Source: Actinomyces minihominis
Lineage (GTDB): Bacteria > Actinomycetota > Actinomycetes > Actinomycetales > Actinomycetaceae
NCBI RefSeq assembly: GCF_900187855.1
Contig: NZ_FYEG01000003.1
Location: 1 to 64,000 of the forward strand
Direction of reading: 5' to 3'
Length of the DNA stretch: 64,000 nt
Shown here piece after piece: positions 8,052-15,983 of the stretch; positions within the stretch are counted from its first letter, which is position 1; each line of letters starts with the position of its first letter. The notes under the pieces are model-generated. The model worked only from the letters and a program-made list of their open reading frames with translations, made no database searches and was not told where the DNA came from. The position numbers were made by a program, and so were the translations under genes.

Positions 8052-9287
8052 CTAGTCGAGCAGCATGCAGGTCAGCAGCGTCCCCTCGGGGACGTTGGTG
8101 GTCTGTTCGGGAACAACCGCCAGGGCATTTGATCCGGCCAGCGCAGAGAGCCACAGCGAGTGCGGGTCACCAACCGGGTGCGCCTCATAGCCCGAGGACG
8201 GCGATCCCTGAATGCGCACGCGCACGAACTCGCGAATACCGCGCGTGGATTTAAGGTCGGTGGTTGCGCGGGCTTTCACCGAGGGACGGTTGAGGGTTTT
8301 CCAGCCCTGCATCTTTCGCAGCGCTGGCCGAACGAACACCTCAAAACACACCTGGGCAGCCACGGGATCCCCGGGAAGGCAGAAGATCGGGGTGGCGGTG
8401 ACGTCGTCCTCATCCCCCTCAACGCTGACTGTTCCCACGCCCAGCATGGTTCCCGGATAGGCGGCAACGTTGTCGAAGCGGACTGTTCCTGCGGTTCCCA
8501 ATGCTTCACGCACCGTGTTGCCGGAGCCGTGTGACAGGCCTCCGGTGGTAATGATGAGGTCGGCCCGCATTAGCTGATCATCGATCATGCGACGCAATGC
8601 AGCCCGGTCATCGGGGACGGCCGTGGTGCGGAAGGTTTCTGCGCCCACTTCGGTCGCAGCGGCAGTCAGGGACTGTCCGTTGACATCGAACGTGCTGCCT
8701 TCGAGTGGGGCCGCGCCCGGTTCCTGCAGTTCATCCCCAACGGAAATAATGACGACACGAGGACGCGGGTGAACGAGGACGCGAGCGCGCCCCACAGCAG
8801 CGATGGCGGCAATCTGGGCCGGGCCGAGACGGGTCCTGGTCTTGACGATCACCTGCCCCACCCGCATGTCCTCTCCTCTGCGGCGCACATTCTGGCCCAG
8901 GGTCACCGGGGAGGCGATGGTGACCGTGGACTCTCCGTGGTCGGTGTCCATCAGATCCACCACGGTGTCGGCCCCGATGGGTAGGGGTGCACCGGATGCG
9001 ATCCGCACCGCCGTGTTGGGGGCGAGGCCGCCCGGATGGGCCTGCCCGGAAGCCACCTCGGCAGTTACGGGAAGTCCCACGGGGGACAGTGCGCTCACTC
9101 CGGTGAGATCCTCGGCCCTAACCGCATACCCATCGAGGGCTGCGACGTTCTCTGACGGGTGGTCGAAGGGCGCGGTGACGTCCTCTGCCAGAACACAACC
9201 CACCGCATCGAGTAACAGGAGGTCGAGGGGGTCCTGCTGGTCAGCGTTGCGCAGGCAATCCTGATAGAAATCGGCAACGGAGCGCAT
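8052..9287 (-). CDS. glp: Gephyrin/MoeA-like protein, probably the division factor Glp
   Basis: The 411-aa protein has the MoeA layout: N-terminal domain (about 1-165) with VAALDGYAVRAEDL, a molybdopterin-binding fold (about 175-330) with VISVGDEL and TTGGLSHGSGNTVREAL, and a C-terminal beta domain. No other molybdenum-cofactor gene is in the window. The neighbours are instead a GNAT gene and the GlpR/SepX-like membrane protein, the arrangement known for corynebacterial Glp, which binds FtsZ and links it to GlpR. I therefore favour a cell-division role over molybdate insertion. A true MoeA cannot be excluded without the rest of the genome. Confidence 0.78.
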   Translation of the reverse strand: MRSVADFYQDCLRNADQQDPLDLLLLDAVGCVLAEDVTAPFDHPSENVAALDGYAVRAEDLTGVSALSPVGLPVTAEVASGQAHPGGLAPNTAVRIASGAPLPIGADTVVDLMDTDHGESTVTIASPVTLGQNVRRRGEDMRVGQVIVKTRTRLGPAQIAAIAAVGRARVLVHPRPRVVIISVGDELQEPGAAPLEGSTFDVNGQSLTAAATEVGAETFRTTAVPDDRAALRRMIDDQLMRADLIITTGGLSHGSGNTVREALGTAGTVRFDNVAAYPGTMLGVGTVSVEGDEDDVTATPIFCLPGDPVAAQVCFEVFVRPALRKMQGWKTLNRPSVKARATTDLKSTRGIREFVRVRIQGSPSSGYEAHPVGDPHSLWLSALAGSNALAVVPEQTTNVPEGTLLTCMLLD

Positions 9288-9411
9288 AGGGTCACCTTCT
9301 GGTTGCAGCAGTGAAATCGCAACCCCCAGCGGGTTGCCTGCACCAGCCTAACCGCTCAGCGTTGAGGGGAGCGAGGACCGACATGCTTCAGGGCCCCGCT
9401 AGCATGGCACC

Positions 9412-10047
9412 ATGAGTTCCGAGGCCATCTCCACCCAGAAACGGCACTGGCGAACCGCCTACCTGGCACGGCGTCTTGCGGGCGCGACGATGCGCGGTGA
9501 ACCCGAAGTGAGTCAGGGCGGATCGGGTGGAAACCAGGGTGTCAGCGCTTCCCTTCTGGAGCCGCTGCTGGAGACTCTCCCCGCGGGAGCGGTGGTGGCC
9601 GGTTACCTTCCGCTTCCCGCCGAAGTTGATGTTCTTCCGCTGCTCGCCGACTGGGTGGGCCGGGGAGGACGTGTCATCGTGCCCACTTCTGACGCGCTGC
9701 TTAGCGGAGGACGAACCACCCCGAGCTGGGAGTTCCTTGGGGATGACTCAAATGAAAATGTCCGTCCCGAGGACGCCGCCCTCATCCTGGTTCCCGGGAT
9801 TGCTTTTGGATTGGACGGACGACGTTTGGGACGGGGCGCCGGGTGGTACGACCGGGCACTGCCGACATTCGCTTCGGAGTGTGTGAGGGTGGGGGTGTGC
9901 TTTGAGGACGAGGTGGTTGGCCCCGGCCTCATCCCCACGGAATCCCATGACCACCAGGTTGACTTTGTCCTCACACCCAGCAGTCTGACCCGGGTGGGTG
10001 AGTTGAGGGAAGGGCTTCCCAGCGACGGTCCCCAGGTGCGCCGCTAG
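9412..10047 (+). CDS. 5-formyltetrahydrofolate cyclo-ligase
   Basis: This ATP-dependent enzyme converts 5-formyl-THF to 5,10-methenyl-THF, returning the storage form to the folate pool. The 211-aa product has the N-terminal basic helix, PLPAEVDVLPLL in the substrate region and the C-terminal ATP-binding signature LVPGIAFGLDGRRLGRGAGWYDRAL. An insertion around residues 28-45 is Gly/Ser-rich. It is divergent from glp, 124 bases away, an arrangement common in actinobacteria. Confidence 0.93.
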   Translation: MSSEAISTQKRHWRTAYLARRLAGATMRGEPEVSQGGSGGNQGVSASLLEPLLETLPAGAVVAGYLPLPAEVDVLPLLADWVGRGGRVIVPTSDALLSGGRTTPSWEFLGDDSNENVRPEDAALILVPGIAFGLDGRRLGRGAGWYDRALPTFASECVRVGVCFEDEVVGPGLIPTESHDHQVDFVLTPSSLTRVGELREGLPSDGPQVRR

Positions 10048-10112
10048 GGAGATCTCCACAGGTAGGCGGCGAACCGCCGCTGGCTGATGTCAGCTCACGG
10101 CAGGGTTGCCCT

Positions 10113-10589
10113 ATGACTCCAAAGCGTGATGCTCCCTCCCCCTCGAGACTGGGTGGCTACAGCAGCCGCCTCTTCCTGCGACGGATCTTTCTGTCTGTTG
10201 TCGCCCTGCTCCTGGTTGTGTTTGCGATTCTGGCCCTACGGGCTCCCTGTGATTGCACCACCCCACTCGGAGCGGAACCTCAATCGGAAGCGAGGCCGGA
10301 GGTCAAGCCTGGGTACGCGCAAACTGTCATTACTTCCGGTTCAAACCCGGTGGCGCTCGGGCCCGGTGACAAGGTCGAAATCTGGGGTCCAGCGCCCTCG
10401 TGCCCCGAGGACTCCTGCCCCATCGACCTGCTTGCCGCAAATGTCACAGTGCTGAGCGTTGAGGAACCGATGGGAGAGCTTTTCGCTGATGAGAGGCGGC
10501 CTCTGCTGACCGTGAGCCTGCCTGCCGGCGACATTGCCGGTGTGCTGCAGGCATCTGACAGCGACAGGATCCACTTCGTAGTTCGATAA
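10113..10589 (+). CDS. Small membrane-anchored SAF/RcpC-like protein
   Basis: The 158-aa protein has a basic N-terminus, one membrane segment at about residues 24-45 and an exported remainder with a CDC pair and a second Cys pair (CPEDSC). The portion GPGDKVEIWGPA... LLAANVTVLSVEE resembles the RcpC/CpaB C-terminal part of actinobacterial SAF-domain proteins, which often sit between 5-FTHF cyclo-ligase or FmdB genes and mscL, as here. The SAF core itself seems shortened, so the call rests partly on position. The function is unknown. Confidence 0.6.
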   Translation: MTPKRDAPSPSRLGGYSSRLFLRRIFLSVVALLLVVFAILALRAPCDCTTPLGAEPQSEARPEVKPGYAQTVITSGSNPVALGPGDKVEIWGPAPSCPEDSCPIDLLAANVTVLSVEEPMGELFADERRPLLTVSLPAGDIAGVLQASDSDRIHFVVR

Positions 10590-10656
10590 TGTCCAGGTCC
10601 GCCGGGTCCGCAGTAGTTCCAAGGGGCCGGCCCTCTTCATGAAAGGAACTGAAAAG

Positions 10657-11082
10657 GTGCTCAAGGGATTCAAAGACTTCATCAGTCGCGGTAATGCCAT
10701 CGATTTGGCCGTGGGTGTTGTCATCGGCGCGGCATTCGGTGAGGTGATCAACGGCCTGGTGAACGACTTCCTCAACCCCCTGATCGGGGCTATCTTCGGA
10801 AAGCCTGACTTCTCCAGCCTGTTCGAGTTCCAGATCCAGCTATTCGGTGAGCCAGCCCTGGTTCGCCCGGGGGTCTTCCTGACCGCGCTGCTCAACTTCC
10901 TCATTGTGGCAGCTGCCCTCTACTTCTTCGTCGTCCTCCCGGTGAATGCGATGAACAGGAAGAAGGACGCGGTTCTCGGCCTTCAGGAGGACGCGAAGGA
11001 ACCCGAGGTGGCTCCTGAAGTCGAGCTGCTCAAGGAGATTCGCGATCAGCTCAAGGCTAATGCCGGAGCCTCTGAGGCCTAG
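10657..11082 (+). CDS. mscL: Large-conductance mechanosensitive channel MscL
   Basis: MscL opens under membrane tension to release solutes after osmotic downshock. The protein has the N-terminal amphipathic helix LKGFKDFISRGN, TM1 with the gate motif AIDLAVGVVIGAAFGEVINGL, a periplasmic loop (GKPDFSSLFEFQI), TM2 (LLNFLIVAAALYFFVVLPVN) and a charged C-terminal helix (EVELLKEIRDQLK). I choose GTG 10657, which has AAAGGA at 9 bases and gives the usual N-terminus. An ATG at 10639 would add six residues and lies over this ribosome site. Confidence 0.95.
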   Translation: MLKGFKDFISRGNAIDLAVGVVIGAAFGEVINGLVNDFLNPLIGAIFGKPDFSSLFEFQIQLFGEPALVRPGVFLTALLNFLIVAAALYFFVVLPVNAMNRKKDAVLGLQEDAKEPEVAPEVELLKEIRDQLKANAGASEA

Positions 11083-11088
11083 TAGCCC

Positions 11089-11337
11089 CTACCAGTGCGG
11101 TGGAACATTCTCCCTCAGCCAGCGGTCATCGCCGCTTTCTGAGGGAGGTGTCGTCTCTGGGGAAGCGTCCCTACTGGCCTCCATATCAGAACCCAGGGGG
11201 CTGAGAGTGTCGTCGCCGACCACAACCTCAGGCTCCTCACCTCCATTGTCGACCCGGGTGACGTAGACGGCCCGCCGAGGCTTCTTCTTTCGTGGCCTCT
11301 GCGCCCCAGAAGTCTGGGAGGTCTGCTGGGAACCCAT
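11089..11337 (-). CDS. Small actinobacterial protein ending DRWLRENVPPHW
   Basis: The 82-aa soluble protein has a basic stretch (RPRKKKPRRAVYVTRVD), an acidic low-complexity middle and the C-terminus DDRWLRENVPPHW. I recognise this ending from small uncharacterised actinobacterial proteins. It follows the 1473-aa helicase-like protein by 14 bases on the same strand and converges with mscL, whose stop is 6 bases away. Its conserved tail, not its length, is the reason for calling it. The function is unknown. Confidence 0.6.
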   Translation of the reverse strand: MGSQQTSQTSGAQRPRKKKPRRAVYVTRVDNGGEEPEVVVGDDTLSPLGSDMEASRDASPETTPPSESGDDRWLRENVPPHW

Positions 11338-11351
11338 GGCTGGACCGCGTC

Positions 11352-14300
11352 CTACTTACCGGAGGTGCGTCGAACCACGTTGGCGAGGACGGTGTGGGAC
11401 TGGGCGCCCCTGCGGCGCAGACCAATGGCTTCCCGGAGCGCCTCAACCTGGTCTTCCTCACTTGCTCCGGGATGACGTGCCCAGAGCCAGGTTGCCACCT
11501 CATCCAACTGGTCATCACTGTAGGCAGCGAGTGGCAATCCCTTGGTAACCGGGGGCCTGGGGCCCACTTCAACCTCAGGGACCTCAACTACTTCGATGAC
11601 CTCTTCCACCTCGGGGACCGCATCCTCAAGCTGGACCCGAACCAGGTCGGCATCATCAACCTCGACTGCGGTCTTCTCCAGCAGGTCTGCGGCCTCAAGA
11701 ACTTCGGACAGGTCCCCTTCCACTCCTTCATCCGGAGCGGGGGCACCTTCGACCTCGGCAACCTCATCGACCTCGTCGAAGATGGCGATCGGTTGGCCCG
11801 GCTCATCGTCCTCGGGGTCTTCCGCAGCTTCTACGGTTACCTCAATGGGACTATCTGACTCAACTTCGATCGCTTCGTCGTTTTCATCGAGGCCGTTGGA
11901 CTCCGCGGAGTCCACCTTCGTCTCACCAAGGAGCTCTGCCCCCTCGGCAGCCAGAGTTGCTGCCGCGGCCGGGGTGACGGGTTTGCCGATGCGAATGTAG
12001 TACTCATCGACAGCGTCAAGAACCAGTTCAACGATGTGCTGGGCTTCCTTGTTCGGGTCGATAAAGACCGACATCGAAAGTTCTGTGCGGACCTTCCAGC
12101 CGGCGTTCTCCAGCTGCTCGGGCCAGTAGCGATCACGCACACGAAGCGAAGGTTCACCGCGGTAATTGGGGTCGTCGGTGAGGACCGCCACCAGCAGTTC
12201 ACCCGGCACCTCCGGGTGACCAACAGCCAGGGGAATCCGGGTCGGACCCACCCCGAGGTTGGCAACAATCGGTAGTCCAAGCCGGTGCAGACGATCCGCA
12301 AGATCAACCAGCAGGTCATCGGGGACGTGTTCCCCACCGTCGCCTGTCACGTCGCTTTCAGTGCGACCTTCGGCCAGCGCCAAGAGGTCAACGAGGGCGA
12401 GCGCCCCTGCATGACGGAGTCGGGAGCGGTCGATCTCCGTGGACTCCAGGCTCGTCACCACCGTCAGATCACCCACGGAACCCTGAGCGATCTGCTCGAT
12501 TGCCTCAATCCCCTCGGGGGTCGACAACACCCCGAAGTCATGAATGACCCTGCCGTGAGCGGTCTTGGCGAAGCCGACGGAAAGTACCGTGCGCTCAGGT
12601 CGGTTCGCGGCCAGCTGTTCGGGTAGAACCACCATCTTCTCAAGCTGAGCCGGCATACCGAGCCGTGATGAGAGGTTGCGGTCCAACCCCATGAGGCGCC
12701 TGATGGAAGCTCGGACACGGTCCGCATGACGTTCGCTGAATGTCACGATGTTAATGGTCTGCCCGGTGTTACGAGCCATGTGATCCAGCAGGTACTCAGC
12801 AGCCCTGTCGGCCTCACCCAGTGAAGACTCAATGGCAACCGTGGTGGGGGCTGGCATTCCTGAACCCTCGACCTTGATGTACTCAATGGTGCTGAGGGGA
12901 CGGGGAGCCGGAACCGCAACGATGCTGGTGTCTGGCTTGTACTTCACAACCAGGTCGGCGAAGTGGCCGTTGATGGTGGCGGGCCGGGCCGGGAGTTCAT
13001 AGACGGGAAGGAACTTGGCCATCTTGGAGAGCCATGAACCAGACTTCACGTCCTCGGCCGCGCTTGCGAAGGCGATAACATCGCTACCCCGCGCAATGAT
13101 AGGTGCGAGTTCCGCCAGGGCGGCATCGGCCATGCCCACCAGGAGGACGGTATCGACCGGTCGCCTGCGGTTTGCGACCGCCGGAACCAGGGCCGGACCC
13201 GCACAGACAATGGGAAGCAGGTCCCATGCCAGGGAGTACTCGCCGAAGAGCGTCCGCGCCGGAACTTCATCACCGAGGGCAGCGATCAGCTCAGCGTGCT
13301 GTTCAGGGTAGACGGAGACCGCGTCGCGGCGCCCCGACTTGACGCGCTCAACCACGGAGTGGCCGAGGCTCTCAACCTGAGCCTGGTCAAGCACCCGGAT
13401 CTCACCAACCAGCCCCTGGAGGAGGTCGGGGTCAAAACCACCGAGGCGTGGTTCGGCGGCCAGCATGAGCCCGAGGGCGGAAGCCCACCAGGAGAGGTCA
13501 AGTTCGAGGCCGAGCAGCTCGCCCTCAATCTGTCGGGTCCTGAAATCTTCCACCAGTTCACCCAGACCGAGAGCATCCAGCTCTTCAGTAACACGCAGGC
13601 GCTGCGGAACCAGCCGGGCTCCATTGGTATCCTCGGAGAGCGCCTCAATAATCGGGCACAACTCATCGAGCGGCATTGACCCCAGATGACCAAAGGCGGG
13701 CTCAAGGAAGGGGGCGATAACGCGCACCTGTGAGGTGGCCTCATCCAGGGTTTGCACGCAGCCCTTAAGCCCCTCGGGGATGGTTGGCCACGGCTCTTCC
13801 TCCGCTGCGGCAAGACGCCACTGATGACGGCACTCTTGGACCTGGCCGAGAGCATCGTGCAGGTCGGCCACGTGGACCCCTGGTCGCACCAGGTCTTTGG
13901 CCTGCTTCACCATCTGGCGACGGCGTGAACCCTTGAGGTTGATCCCCTTCTGCTTCCGCCACTCGGGGGTGGCTGTGGCAATGACGAGGTCGGCCGGTGA
14001 TCGTTCGAATGCTTCGGGACGGAAGAGGTCCAGCAGTGACTGGGCCCGCTCTATCAGCTCCAGCTGCAGTCGCCAACCGTCGAGGGTAGTGGCTGTTTTC
14101 AATCCGGTTTGGCCGGCCACACGAGCCATCTGGACACGCACTGCCGGCAGAATCTCTTTCGCCAGCGCCTCGGTGGCGTCAAGGACCCTCTGGACGTCAG
14201 CGACGTCCCGCAGCTTGATACCATCCCAGCCACTCAGTGGTTCCTCGGCGTTAAAGATGCCCTGCCTAGAAGCTTCGTCCAGCAACTCCCGCGCGCGGAT

Positions 14301-15773
14301 GCCCCCGTCCTCGGAAAGGTTCGCGAGGGTAGCCGCACCGAGGCGAACCCTGGTGCTGGGACCGTCGGGGTCCGAGGTCAGTTCAGTGAGAACCTGGAGA
14401 GCATCAAACGGGGTGACCCCGAAGTCCTCAAACTCTGCGTGCAACTGCTCTTCATAGGCTCCGAGGGCGGCGCGGGCGCGGCGCAGGGCCACCCGCATGT
14501 TCTCAATCTCGGCCTCATTACCAGACGGATCGAGGGCGCTGAGGGCAGTTGCTAGCCTCTCACTAACCCTTTCCGGATCCGTGCCGGGAAAGAAGTCAGC
14601 GACAATAGAGCCGATCTGCTCGCGTTCAAAACGGCTTCCCAGCGCCTCATAGCTAGCAGAATCGTTGGCGACGACGAGGACGGACCTGCCCTCTGCGGCC
14701 AGTGCGGCAGCCGAGGAGACCGCCGCCCCGATCAGGTCGGCACCATCGGCCGGCTTCACAACATATGAGCCACCGCTGATGACAGCCTCGATAACATCCT
14801 GGACAGCCGGGGACTGATCGCCAACGCCGACCTCTTTCCACGGGTCGCGGTCCGCGGGGTTAGGAACTATTTCAGTGTCTGTGCGTTCCAGCTTCTCTCG
14901 GGCTTCAGAATCGCCCGTAATACCCCGGAGCACCTCTGAACGTTCCAGGAACGCGGTGTCAGAGAGGTCGCGGAAAAGTGAGGCAGTCGGGTGGGTGAGA
15001 ATCTCCAGGGAGAGGTCATCACGCAGCTTGAACTTCTCCAGGTAGGTGCCAACCTCTGCGATAGCCTCCAGAGCCGCTGCCGGTGCGAAGCCGCCGGGCC
15101 CGTGGAGTGCTTCAAGGAGCAGGCCACGATCGACCTCGACGCCCGCAAGCGAAGCCTCCCGCAACAGGCGAGCTGAGACCTCAACCCCGGGGAGCAGGTG
15201 CAGGGTCAGCTCCCCGTCCTCGTCCTCACCAATGACAACCTGGCGCATAAAGACGGGAATCTTGGTGGCTGGCCTGGGGCCACCCCATGAGGCCCGCCCC
15301 ACCGCAAGGTGGACCACAACGTGGCCGTGTTCAGCTGCCAGCTGTTCAGCAAAGGCACGGAGCTCACCGACTTTAGCGGTGACCTCTGCCAGCGAGGTTT
15401 CCTCACGAACCAGGTTGGAGAGTCGGGTGGGGGCGTCGGCGTACAGCGCGGCTAATCCGCCGGGGTGGGCGCTGGAGAGCGCCACCGCTCGGGCAGCTGC
15501 CTCGGTGGCATCAACACGCGCGGCCGTAGCCAGCTCGCTGCGCCACAGGGACGACAACTCGGAAAGGGGTAGCACAACCTCGTCCTCTTCGAGTTCTTCG
15601 GTTTCTTCGACGTCAAAGGGAGCCGTGGGGATCACAGCTTCACCTTTTGGCACCTGTTTTTCAGGCGTAGCTAAATCCGGTGCACCTGCTTGTGACTGCA
15701 CCGATTCTGGATTCTGGGCATGGTTACGCGTCTCCCGTCGGGGGCCCTTGCGCGAGAAGATTGAACGTGCCAC
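11352..15773 (-). CDS. Giant DUF4011/SF1-helicase-like protein with degenerate ATPase motifs
   Basis: The 1473-aa protein follows the plan of actinobacterial DUF4011-type superfamily 1 helicases. It has an N-terminal LSNLVREETSLAEV region, a helicase core and a C-terminal Vsr-like segment (LRVRDRYWPEQLENAGWKV near residue 1210). The nucleotide motifs are gone. The Walker A position reads VVKPADGADLI rather than GPPGTGKS, the DEAS position reads LLVGMADAALAEL, and the motif VI region (EGIEAIEQIAQGSVGDLTVV) lacks its arginines, while flanking segments such as VLSVGFAKTAHGRVIHDFG are kept. A 200-residue acidic tail follows. The frame is open throughout, so the gene looks functional but probably not as an ATPase. 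Confidence 0.75.
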   Translation of the reverse strand: MARSIFSRKGPRRETRNHAQNPESVQSQAGAPDLATPEKQVPKGEAVIPTAPFDVEETEELEEDEVVLPLSELSSLWRSELATAARVDATEAAARAVALSSAHPGGLAALYADAPTRLSNLVREETSLAEVTAKVGELRAFAEQLAAEHGHVVVHLAVGRASWGGPRPATKIPVFMRQVVIGEDEDGELTLHLLPGVEVSARLLREASLAGVEVDRGLLLEALHGPGGFAPAAALEAIAEVGTYLEKFKLRDDLSLEILTHPTASLFRDLSDTAFLERSEVLRGITGDSEAREKLERTDTEIVPNPADRDPWKEVGVGDQSPAVQDVIEAVISGGSYVVKPADGADLIGAAVSSAAALAAEGRSVLVVANDSASYEALGSRFEREQIGSIVADFFPGTDPERVSERLATALSALDPSGNEAEIENMRVALRRARAALGAYEEQLHAEFEDFGVTPFDALQVLTELTSDPDGPSTRVRLGAATLANLSEDGGIRARELLDEASRQGIFNAEEPLSGWDGIKLRDVADVQRVLDATEALAKEILPAVRVQMARVAGQTGLKTATTLDGWRLQLELIERAQSLLDLFRPEAFERSPADLVIATATPEWRKQKGINLKGSRRRQMVKQAKDLVRPGVHVADLHDALGQVQECRHQWRLAAAEEEPWPTIPEGLKGCVQTLDEATSQVRVIAPFLEPAFGHLGSMPLDELCPIIEALSEDTNGARLVPQRLRVTEELDALGLGELVEDFRTRQIEGELLGLELDLSWWASALGLMLAAEPRLGGFDPDLLQGLVGEIRVLDQAQVESLGHSVVERVKSGRRDAVSVYPEQHAELIAALGDEVPARTLFGEYSLAWDLLPIVCAGPALVPAVANRRRPVDTVLLVGMADAALAELAPIIARGSDVIAFASAAEDVKSGSWLSKMAKFLPVYELPARPATINGHFADLVVKYKPDTSIVAVPAPRPLSTIEYIKVEGSGMPAPTTVAIESSLGEADRAAEYLLDHMARNTGQTINIVTFSERHADRVRASIRRLMGLDRNLSSRLGMPAQLEKMVVLPEQLAANRPERTVLSVGFAKTAHGRVIHDFGVLSTPEGIEAIEQIAQGSVGDLTVVTSLESTEIDRSRLRHAGALALVDLLALAEGRTESDVTGDGGEHVPDDLLVDLADRLHRLGLPIVANLGVGPTRIPLAVGHPEVPGELLVAVLTDDPNYRGEPSLRVRDRYWPEQLENAGWKVRTELSMSVFIDPNKEAQHIVELVLDAVDEYYIRIGKPVTPAAAATLAAEGAELLGETKVDSAESNGLDENDEAIEVESDSPIEVTVEAAEDPEDDEPGQPIAIFDEVDEVAEVEGAPAPDEGVEGDLSEVLEAADLLEKTAVEVDDADLVRVQLEDAVPEVEEVIEVVEVPEVEVGPRPPVTKGLPLAAYSDDQLDEVATWLWARHPGASEEDQVEALREAIGLRRRGAQSHTVLANVVRRTSGK

Positions 15774-15983
15774 AACGCAACACTAGCTTTACTCAACCCC
15801 CGCGCGTGGTCAGCGTGGCCGGGTTTACTGGAAAAGCTCCCACGTCCTTGCGTTCCACCCCTCGGGATTAGCAGGTGTGAACTTCCCCGTTTGGTGGGAT
15901 TCTGGGACCTAGCTCACAGGTCATCCCAAAGTAGCCCCTGTGACTCCAGGTCGATGCCGAACTCGGAAAGAAGGAACCAGAAG

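Noticed and set aside
8052-9287. moeA of molybdenum cofactor synthesis
   Set aside because: Not excluded, but the GNAT and GlpR/SepX-like neighbours and lack of other Moco genes favour Glp.
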